NCBI RefSeq assembly: GCF_947242115.1
Contig: NC_074716.1
Coordinates: 2,995,001-3,059,000 of the forward strand
Source: Biomphalaria glabrata
Lineage: Eukaryota; Mollusca; Gastropoda; Planorbidae
Reading direction: 5' to 3'
DNA length: 64,000 nt
This document shows, piece by piece, positions 13,701 through 25,700 of the stretch (positions are counted from its first letter, which is position 1; each line of letters begins with the position of its first letter). Made by a program: the position numbers and the translations under genes. A model generated the notes under the pieces. The model was not told the DNA's origin. It searched no databases and was given only the letters and a program-made list of their open reading frames with translations.

Positions 13701-16700
13701 ACTTTCTGATAGGGAGAGAACAAACTGTAATAATAAATGGCTCTAAATCAACACTGATAACAGTAAACTCAGGTGTACCTCAAGGAACAGTCTTGGGTCC
13801 ACTACTATTTTTAATTTACATAAATGATTTACCAAATTGCATTACTTCAAAAGTCAGATTATTTGCAGACAATTGCATAATATATAGAACAATAAAAACA
13901 ACACAAGACACAGATATTTTACAAAGAGAATTAGATGAATTACAGAAATGGGAATCAAATTGGAGCATGTCTTTCCACCCAGAAAAATGTCAGTTGTTAA
14001 GAGTAACAAAAAAACTAAAACAAATTAATTCCACTTATCTTATTCATGGCAAACCAGTAACACAGACTAAAAACGCAAAATACCTAGGTGTTATAATAAA
14101 TGAAAAACTGTCATGGAATCCACATATTGATGAAACTACAAAAAAATCAAACAAAGCATTAGGATTTATTAAAAGTTTAAAAAGAAATTTCTATAAATCA
14201 AATAAGAACATAAAACTAAAATGTTATTTAACCTTGGTTAGGCCAATAATAGAATATGCATCCTCTGTTTGGGACCCCTCAACTCAAGAAAACATTAAGA
14301 AACTAGAACAGACACAAAATAGAGCAGTGCGATTCATAACAAACGAATATTCACATTTGACTAGAGTAACACCTTTAGTAAAATCACTAAATTTAGAAAG
14401 CCTTCAGGACAGAAGGCTCAAAAGTAAAGTAGCAATTATACATAAAACACTGAACCATAATCTTCAAATACAAAAACAAAATTTAATAAAATACTCTGAA
14501 AGACACAAAGATAAAGGCACATTCCTCGTCCCATATGCTAGGACAAATTTGTACAAATACTCCTTCTTCCCTAGTGCTATTAGAGCATGGAATGGGTTGC
14601 CTGAGCTAGCCAGGAAGGCCGGTGACTTGGCAGAATTTAAGTCATTGGTTAATATGCATGACTAAATGCATGGCGCGTAGGACGTAATCATCTTCTTTTT
14701 TGAAGTAACGTCTGTATTATATAAGATAAGATAAGTACAGATAATTGTCAGCATATTCAGTATAGCTCTAATTTGAGAATACAGATAATTGTCAGCCTAT
14801 TACATATAGTTCTAATCTGAGATAATTGTCAACCTATTCCTTATAGTTCTAATCTGAGATTATTGTCAGCCTATACCTTTTAGTTCTAATTTTTTAGATT
14901 ACAGATAATTGTCAGCCTATTACATATAGCTCTAATCTGAGGGTACAGATTTTCTGTCTATTATATATAGTTGTGACTATATAGTGCTGACTAGATCCAA
15001 ACTAAATAGAGCCCTCACAACTATCTATTATTTTAAAACCTTCAAAAATTGTTATTTCGATACTATTTTTAGCATCAAAAGCAAAAAAAAAAAATTTGTT
15101 TTACACTAATTTGACTTTTCATATTAAATTTCATTAGTAGATCTATCAAAAAAGAACAAATGTGAATTACACAAGCTGTAAAAAATTTTGCATTTTGACT
15201 ACCTGTCCCCCCTTAACTACCTCACCCTATTGTCAATGTTAGTCAACAATCACAAAGAGGAGTGGCTCAACCAATGGGCATCAGGAAACACAGGCAGAGA
15301 CATGTACAAAGAAATGACAGGACACACACCCCTGTTAAATTACCATCTGAACAAATAAATTCCACACAACTCCCCCTTTGCAGACACTGAGCCCACCCTT
15401 ATGAAACCTTAAACCATATCCTCTTTGAATGCCCCTTCCTAATCCACCTTAGGCAGACCCTACTTCCACTACAGCCCAACATAACCAACACCCTGTACGG
15501 CAGCCCTGAACAACTGAAGAGAACAGCACACTATTTCTCCTTGGCACAGTCTGCAAAAGAGCTGACAGCTCAGCAGCAATAAAGCTGGCTAGAAGAAGAA
15601 GAAGAATAGTTCTGATCTGGTAATCGTAGAGTACAGATCATTGTCTGTCTATTACGAATAGTTTTCTGTTTTATTTCAGGCCACAGGACAGAGATGAGAG
15701 CATCCCAGGCTATATATTTGGAGGAGCTTCAGTTCTCCAGTTTGTCAGTCAACTTGAATGATGACTTAGCACTTGTGGTTGTACTCACCAGCAATTTCCC
15801 TGAACCCATCACCTTTGATAAAATACAAGTAAGTGTGAACCCATCACCTTTGATAAAATACAAGTAAGTGTGAACCCATCACCTTTGATAAAATACAAGT
15901 AAGTGTGAACCCATCACCTTTGATAAAATACAAGTAAGTGTGAACCCATCACCTTTGATAAAATACAAGTAAGCGTGAACCCATCACCTTTGATAAAAAC
16001 AAGTAAGCATAAACTCATCACCTTTGATAAAAACAAGTAAGCATGAACTCATCACCTTTGATAAAATACAAGTAAGCGTGAACTCATCACCTTTGATAAA
16101 ATACAAGTAAGCTTGAACCCATCACCTTTGATAAAATACAAGTAAGTGTGAACCCGTCGCCTTTGATAAAATACAAGTAAGTAGTCCTGTTTTTTTTTTG
16201 CTCTCTAGCATTTACTCTCACATGCTTCATGTTTATTTTTGGCCAAACTTTGTCAGAATGTTTATAAATAAAAGTGTAGTGCTTAATTGTTTTTTTTATT
16301 ACTTTGATATGCTTTTCGACAGTGTTTATTTTATTTTATATCTTTTGGTGGACAATTTTATGTTACTAAAGTACCGTTATAATCTACCTTGTATCTAGTG
16401 AGCCAAATGTTTTCTACAAACATGTGGAAATGTCCCCTTCTCTTTTCACCATGTTCATTACCACATTTACAATATTCATTTCTCTTCTCACATTGTCTAA
16501 TCAGAAATGTCCATTTCTTTCTTTACAATGCCCATAGCCATATTGGAAATGTCCATTTTTCTCTTCACCGTTACCATAGCCACATTTACAATATTCATTT
16601 CTCTTCTCACATTGTCTAATCAGAAATGTCCATTTCTTTCTTTACAATGCCCATAGCCATATTGGAAATGTCCATTTTTCTCTTCACCGTTACCATAGCC

Positions 16701-19700
16701 ACATTTACAATATTCATTTCTCTTCTCACATTGTCTAATCAGAAATGTCCATTTCTTTCTTTACAATGCCCATAGCCATATTGGAAATGTCCATTTTTCT
16801 CTTCACCGTTACCATAGCCACATTTACAATATTCATTTCTCTTCTCACATTGTCTAATCAGAAATGTCCATTTCTTTCTTTACAATGCCCATAGCCATAT
16901 TGGAAATGTCCATTTTTCTCTTCACCGTTACCATAGCCACATTTACAATATTTATTTCTCTTCTCACATTGTCTAATCAGAAATGTCCATTTCTTTCTTT
17001 ACAATGCCCATAGCCATATTGGAAATGTCCATTTTTCTCTTCACCGTTACCATAGCCACATTTACAATATTCATTTCTCTTCTCACATTGTCTAATCAGA
17101 AATGTCCATTTCTTTCTTTACAATGCCCATAGCCATATTGGAAATGTCCATTTTTCTCTTCACCGTTACCATAGCCAGATTTCAAATGCCATCTTCTCTT
17201 GTCCTCACCAGGTGAACATTAAAAAGTGCAGTATCTCTGAGGCTCTAGAGTTTGTGGACAAACAACAACAGCAGCATCACCACCCCCAACAGAAACAAGT
17301 ATCTCACCGGCGTCAACCTAGTGGCACCCACATCCTCGTGGATAAAATGTTAAACTTTCAGGTCAGTTTTGTCAACCAGGCCCTCCACCCATGAGCCCTG
17401 CACAATTAACACCAGTCTACTTATTTTAATCATTTTCATTCAGAACAATTAGTGACCTTTAGAATGTCATGACTTTTAGAATGTCATTTCTCTTGCTTTA
17501 TAGCTGATATGTGACTTAATTTTGAATTTAATGTTTAAACTTGCTAATACAGCAGTCATTAACTTGTTTAATGCTATGTCTAGTAAAGTTCAAAGTTAAA
17601 AAAAACAAGATTACAAAGAGAGTTTGTGTTACACAAACTCAGAGGCGGCCCCCGTCGAAGTCGGATCCCTGTCGGATCTGCATATTCTCAAATAATATTC
17701 AAGAAGTGATTTAATTTTGATGTAAAATGTTTTACATGTTTCGGATGTTCCTTCAGAGTTGAAGATAATTACTTCCTAGTCCAAACCTCCCGCAGGACGA
17801 CGGGGGATGGGAGCGGGCAGGGTTTGAACCCTCGACCATCCATAAATCTGAACGACAGTCTAGCGCGAAAACCGCACGACCAGGCAGCCATCCGATGGTC
17901 AAAAGTAATAATGTTTCAAAGATTCATTTGCCGTAAATTTAAATTAAATAAAATAGATTAGTTTTAGTATATTAAAACATTACAATATTGATCAAAACAT
18001 TTGGAAATGAAAATCTACACTTTTTTTTTACACTTTAAGTTTAGAAATTGAAATTCTACATCTTAATCTAGTCTATTTTAGTCTAAACTAGATCTAGAAA
18101 TTCTAGATATAGACTCTAAAATAATTTTAATTAGAATATAAATCCAGATCTAGATATACTGTAATAAAAATCTAGATCTAGTTTAAAAAATCTAGATTAG
18201 ATCTAAATCAAGATATCATTCCTTTTTTAAACTCGAGTCACATAACGAGGCTTAATAAACATTACTATACCGAGTTCTTTTTTCATTTCATTTGAAGAAT
18301 TAATTCCATATAACGTCAGAGGAAAAAAAAACCACTACGTCACACGGCCTAGCTTGACTAAAAAATCGCATTCATCGATACGAGCCATTTATCGAGTGTT
18401 CATTGACTTTGGTGCACCGAGTGCGTTCTTTAAGCATTTCATTTAAAGAATTCATTCCATATGACGTCAAAGGAAAAAAAAACACTACGTCACACGGCCT
18501 AGCTAGAATAAAAATCGCCTTCATCATTACGAGCCATTTATTGAGTGTTCATAGACATTGGTGCACCGAGTGCGTTCTTTAAGCATTTCATTTCAAGAAT
18601 TCATTCCATATGACGTCAAAGGAAAAAAAAACACTACGTCACATGGCCTAGCTAGAATAAAAATCGCCTTCATCATTACGAGCCATTTATCGAGTGTTCA
18701 TAGACATTGGTGCACCGAGTGTGTTCTTTTAGCATTTCTTTTAAAGAATTCATTCCATATGACGTCAAAGGAGAAAAAAACACTACGCCACTGCTTAGTT
18801 AGACTAAAATATGTTTTTATTAATACTAGCAATTTTTCGAGGGTTAATAAACATTGGTGCACCGAGTGCGTTCTTTTAACAATACATTTAAAGAGTCCAT
18901 TCATATGACGTCAAAGAAAAAAAATTCCATTACCTCACAATAGGCTAGTACCGGTACCATAAAAAAATGTCTTTATTTACACGAGATATTTAACGAGGGT
19001 TCATAGACATTGGTGCACTGAGTTCTAATAGAATTTATTTAAAAAGGACCAAAGCCGCATTGTTTTTGCGTTTTGTCTGTCAGTCGGTCTGTTTGTCATC
19101 TTGATATAAAAAAAAACAACTAAAAGTTATTAAAAATTGATTAACCTTTATTCTACGTTCCAAAACATCGCAATAATTTTTAGGTATGAACACAATTGAA
19201 AAGTTTATATAATAGATTGTTCCGGATGTTTGTATTTTTAAAATTTGTTTAAAGATTAAAATACGGAACAATTTGATATTGATAACCAAATTATAGTGAC
19301 GCATTGTCAAATAATATAAGTGTAATATTAGTAAATTATGCGATTTCAAACAATCATTAGGCATAATTCATGTTTTATAAAACAATATCCGGAACATTTT
19401 TACACTTAATGAAATATAAGTCAGTATAGAGATTTTGATTTAGCATTAATATGCTACTTACATAAAAAACGGAACAACATATTATTGATAATGTGTTTTT
19501 GCAATGTTTAAGCATGGAAATTGAATGTAATATAAATTAGAAGAGCAAACAAACATTTGTTGGGGTTGATTAGTTTTGCACACAAAAATCCGGAACAATC
19601 AATTTTTAGATACTTAAAACTATTGAGATGTTACGGGAGGAACATTAAAGTGTAAATCAGATTTTCAATAGCTTTTAGAGATCTAGTTTTTTTTAATCTA

Positions 19701-22700
19701 ATCGTGACGGACAGACCGACCAACAGACAAAACGCACAAAAATAATCTTCTTTTATTCGGATGGGGGCACTAAAGAAAAAATAAATAAAATCTGATTTTT
19801 TAAAAAAGTTTAAGGAATTGGTTTAGCACCTGGTCATGTAGCGACGTTACGCTACTGCACGAAAATCGCTGCATAAAAAGTCCATTAAAAAAATGTGCGT
19901 GATATTTACATACAAAATGCATTATTAGCCTTTATAAACAAACAGAAATGTTTTCTTTTAATTTTAGCAGCTAGTTGACCAGAAAAAACATCTTTAACTA
20001 TTATTTATATTTGTTGTAAACATTTCCTGTACATTTTAAAAATATATTTGACTTAGTGATACTGAAAATACACAAAAATTGACCATCTTTGTTAGCATAT
20101 TGTAACATTGCCTCCCTTACATTTACGTAATTGTTTTAGAATTGGTGTATTTTTATGAAAAAATCGCTTGCATAATTAATTTTATAAATTAAACGGTTTG
20201 CTTTTAGAAAACCAAAAGTAGCCGTTGCACCTAAACTTTTCAAGCCGCATTTAATGATGAAATAATATTTTTCATATCTCTTCTAGTTTTCGAGATCTGC
20301 GTGTGACAGACGGACAGACGGACATTTTGCACAAACCTAATAGCGGCTTTTTCCCCTTACGGGGGCCGCTAAAAAAGACCAATTAATAATGAACTTGTAA
20401 ACATCTAATTTTTTATTGTTGTTTTTTTTTTCAATGTTAAAGTGTGATATAAGATCATGGAATTTAATGTTTTATCACCTTGATTTGATCAAAAAGAACA
20501 AACTTTGCCCAGTATTTTCTCTATCTAAACCTATCACTGTACTCGGTAGTCACAGAGTGTCTGAACTTCTGTGAGATTTAAATCCTGACATTCTCAACTC
20601 TTTACCCAAATCTCATTTTGTCTGCCGGTCACAAAACTGGGCCCAAATTGGGCTTATGGCGTAAAGCTTGCTGACCACAAAGGCTTTCATTTTTTATTTT
20701 TCACACAATCTATAAGCTTAGAGTTTCTGTATTAAAAATAAATCCAATCTTAGAAGTATCTTTTCATCTTCCCTTCCACTGTGAATAACTTATGTATTCT
20801 ATTCTCATTCTTGTAATGATTGTTAGAGTTTCTGTATTAAAAATCAATCAATCTTAGAAGTATCTTTTCATCTTTCCTTCCACTGTGACTAACTTGTGTA
20901 TTCTCATTCTCGTAATGATTGTTAGTCTAGTCCTGCCAGTGAGTGTCTGTGAAGTAGTCTGTGTGTGTTTTGGAATGGGAGAAAGCTAATTAATAATAAC
21001 TATGGCAATATCTTTGATTCCAAAGATTAAGGAAGAGTGTAGTGTTTCACATGACTACACAAACCCATTTGCGACCTGTTAATTTTCCCACATTTCATGC
21101 GAAATAGCTGGCTAGAAGAAGAAGAATACTAGTAATTCAATAGTATGCAGGAGATCCTTGTTTCACCTTCACCTATCCCTTAGTTCATTGAACTGTTGGG
21201 GCACCATACAAGACTAGTTAACCATCTTTCTTCATTCTTCTCTGTCCTTTGCCTTGATCCTTGTTAGAGTGTAGAAATAAATCATTTTTTTTTTTTATCA
21301 ACTCACTCTTTCTGTCTGTTGGAAAGTTTGAACATGTTTTTTCTCCCATTTCCCATTCTCGGATCAAGTTAAAACTTTGCACAAGTATTCATTTAACTTG
21401 ACAAGACATGAGTCAATCAAAAAAATTAAACAATTAGTTAATTAATTGTTGTTGATTAATTATTTTGCTTGATTTCAAAATAAGGGAAATAAATGCTACT
21501 TAATGAGAGATGTGGATATATAAAAATGGATTTAACCCCCTCATTACATTTTGACACATTTCTTTCTCCCACTTCCAATTATTCCAATTCAAGTTGAAGT
21601 TTTGCAGAATTATTCATAGCCAATAACAATACAGGAATCAATCCAAAAATTAACCAATTATTTATTCATTTATTACTAATTAATTAGTTTTTGTTTTATA
21701 GAGCAGAAAGGGAGATTAACCCTGTAATTTTCAGATAAATGGCAGTACTTAGCAGATAGGCTTTGTTTTTAAAAGTTGTTTTTTTCTTTCTATTTCTTGT
21801 TTCAAGTAGAAATCGTGAAAAGATTGAACATACTTTATTAACATGCATAACATAATTTTAATAATTTGCACAAAAAACGTAGACGTGACATGAAGTTTCA
21901 AACCTACTGGCTGACTCCTTTGTATCTAGACCTTCTCTAAAATTAGCTTCTCCAATAGACAGGAAAGAACAAGAACCTTTGACTGAAAAGATCCTTGCTT
22001 ATTTTTATCTCCCTTGGCTTATTTTTTTTTTCTGTTGGAAAATTGTAATTGTTTCTCGAAATGTTTATTATTTTTACAAAACAAGCATTCATCATTGGCC
22101 TCCTTCAGTCGTAGAACGACTATGGTTCATTTCAGAGCACTCTTCCTCATGTGGCTGTGAAGCCCTATTTTAGAGAGACATTCCCGTCCACAGATAGCGC
22201 AGGTTAAGGTGGCTTTTGCTTCAGTGGTAGAGGAGCTGGCCGTTTTTCGGACTGTACGTTTTTCTTCCTGAGCTGAGACCCATGTACTTTCATTGTCCAT
22301 AGCTTTCTTGGTCACTGTCTCTCTCTCCATCTGTTGCGGTCTAGAGCTATGTCTTCCCAATGGTCAGTATTGATGTTCACTGATTTGAGGTCACGTTTTA
22401 TTACATCTATGTAACGGAGGTGGGGGCGACCAGTTTTTCTTGTGCAACCTTGACACCTATTACATGACCCTAACCCTTCTTTACACTTGCCTTTTAGAGT
22501 AATATAATATTATCTTGATTACATTACCAGATGACATCTGTTCTCTTGCAGCCTGTGACCAAAACACTGCCAAGTAAATTGGACTTCCACACTGTTGTGG
22601 AAAGGTCTAAAGGCCGTCTGGTTTCCTGCTCAATAGGATGTGACAGTGCTCACCAACTTCTAAAGAGACTGGACAGTGCAGGGTCCAATCATAGCACAGC

Positions 22701-25700
22701 AGAAGTGCACAAGGAAGATTACGCCATTAGTTTCTCCTTAGCGTCAGTGACCTTGAGCCCTGGTGCAAACACCTTGTCTTTCACTACTCAGGTTTGAACT
22801 CATATATCTCTTATTTACACTGTTTATTATTTAGGTGTGGAAGTTAGACTACTAGCAGAGTGTAGAGACCATCATTAAAGATAAAGCCCATGATCAGATG
22901 CAGATTGAGAGGTCTGGTTGTGTAAACAATTTTTGGCTGACAGTGTTACTATAAAATACACATCTCAGCCAATCTCTTTAATTTTTTAAAATAACCAATA
23001 ATCAAAATGTGCCATATACTGATTGGTTAGTCAATGCTATTGGTTAGTCAATGCTATTGGTTAGTCAATGCTATTGGTTAGTCAATGCTGTTGGTTAGTC
23101 AATGCTATTGGTTGGTCAATGCTAAATGCTATTGGTTGGTCAATGCTATTGGTTGGTCACTGTTAATTTGGTTATTAATCAGCCAGGATAAATTGGCCTT
23201 TTTTTTTTAACTTACAAGCTCTTCAAAAAATATTTTTTTAATACCGTATATGACAATCTTGCAAAAAACGTTTTAAAGCATAGCCATTTTCAGTGAAGCT
23301 TTATTTTTTTATATTTTATATGAAGGTCAGACACACATGCTGCTAAAGCTAAAAAAAAAGAGAATAGAATAACAAAATGGAACATGCTTTAAAAAAAGTT
23401 TTAAAGCTTTTCAATTCAAGAGTTATGAAATAGTTCTGTTTAATCAGAATGAAATACGATTGAAGATGGTTTCAAAACTAAAATTTCTGTTAATCTCTTT
23501 TCCCCAAGTTTTGTTACTGTCATGTAAAAATTATTTTTTTTTCACTTTTAATTTTTTTTTTAATCTCTGTACAGATCCATGAGAAAGGTATTTTCCACCT
23601 CAGTCAGATGTGTTTCTCTGTTCAGTCCCTTGACCTTCTAAAACCAATCTCAGCCGAAGGAACATCTTTCAAAGTGAACAGTCTCTCCCCAGAGTTTAGT
23701 CTCAAGCCAAAACATTCAGGTGAGTCTGCTCTTTCCTGAATTTGCTCAATTTTTTGTTAGCATAAATAAAACTTCTGGAATATATTCAAAATTTATATTA
23801 CTTTGCATGTGTGTAGGAGTTAGCTATACTATAATTGTGCATATATCATTTTCCTAAAAAGCCACATTGCTTACTTAAGCCCCTGATGCAATTTTAGCAT
23901 TCAGAACCCTGTGAATAAATCTCTCTCTTTTATCTTGTTCACAGATATCTTCATTGCGGGCATAAAGCAAGAAGGTATTTTGACGTGCACCTCCGGCAGC
24001 TATAGCTTGAAGGTCCCATCACCTTTGACCTTCAGCGCCACTCCTCATTTTACCATAACAGGCGATGGAGGATCGACAGATGTTATCCTAGGAGCCATGG
24101 AGGCTGGTTTCAGCCAAGACATTCCAGTTCAGGTGTACATGAGTCTCAAGAACAACTTAGCGCACCATCTGCAGAGCAAAGTTAGTAAATGGGTTGATCT
24201 ACTTAGTTCTGGGTGTCATCATGGACAGAGCAAAGCTAATAGTGGGTTAATCGACTTAGTTCTTGGGGTGTCAATGTGATTGTGTGGTATTCTTCAGTAA
24301 TGTTTTTATTTTGCTGTTCTGTGTTGCTTTATTCATTTTGTTCTCATAAGTGACCTTATTTTTAATTGGCCTTACTTGTTTATTTCTTTATAGTCTTTTA
24401 AATGGCATTACTTCTTTATTTCTTAACAAAGGACTTTAATTCATGATATTCTTACAAGTTACCCATAATTCATCATATTCTTACAAATTACCCATTATTC
24501 ATCATGTTTTCAAATGTGGCTTTATTTCATTTTATCCTCTGCAGTGACATTCTTTTTTTTTTTAAAGTATGAATTCTTTTTTTAAATGCACATTTAGCTG
24601 AACATTTAACTGAACATTTGACTGAACATTTAACTGAACATTTGACTGAACATTTAATTGAACATTTGACTGAACATTTGACTGAACATTTGACTGAACA
24701 TTTAATTGAACATTTGACTGAACATTTAACTGAACATTTGACTGAACATTTAACTCAAGTTTACTCACAGTTCTTCATTCTAAGGAAATAGTTGTTCCCA
24801 CCTCTTTTTTTAAAAATATTTTAGTTTTGCAACATAATCTACTCACTGACCATATCTGAAAGCTAGTCAAGGTTTGTCTGTTGCCTTACATATAGTAGTA
24901 ATAAAACCAGGTGAGATATCAAATAATCAGATGGTTAAAGAAGGTTAAACATTTGTGACAAGGTTAGAAAAGATTCTATTAACCCTGTGTCATGTTAAAC
25001 ACAAGGACAGACGAAAAGAAAATCTAAATTTACCACAGGCGGACAATGGTTATACCTGCGCTAGATGTGGCAGATATATAGGTTGCAACTGCATAGCCAT
25101 CAAAATTACTGCTTTCCTCATTAATCTTCAGTTTTAATCTGCTGTTGAATAAATCTGTTCCAACTGTGTATTGTTTCTGTAGGTCAACGTGGGAGTGACA
25201 GAGTGGGACAGGAGTTACAGTAAACAGACAGACTTTGTACACCCCTTCAACCCCACCCACAGAATGTTCACCAATAGAAAGGAGTAAGTTTAGGTTTAGC
25301 TTTTTATCATAAGTTTAGAATTACTTACAAGTTTAGGTTTAGCTTCTATCATAAGTTTAGAATTACTTACAAGTTTAGGTTTAACTTCTATCATAAGTTT
25401 AGAATTACTTACAAGTTTAGGTTTAGCTTCTATCATAAGTTTAGAATTACTTACAAGTTTAGGTTTAGCTTCTATCATAAGTTTAGAATTACTTACAAGT
25501 TTAGGGTTAGCTTCTATCATAAGTTTAGAATTACTTACAAGTTTAGGTTTAGCTTCTATCATAAGTTTAGAATTACTTACAAGTTTAGGTTTAGCTTCTT
25601 ATCATAAGTTTAGAATTACTTACAAGTTTAGGCTTAGCTTCTATCATAAGTTTAGAATTACTTACAAGTTTAGGGTTAGCTTCTATCATAAGTTTAGAAT

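Noticed and set aside
18330-18990. Protein-coding frames on both strands at 18558-18908
   Set aside because: They lie wholly inside the 149-bp satellite and change with each unit.
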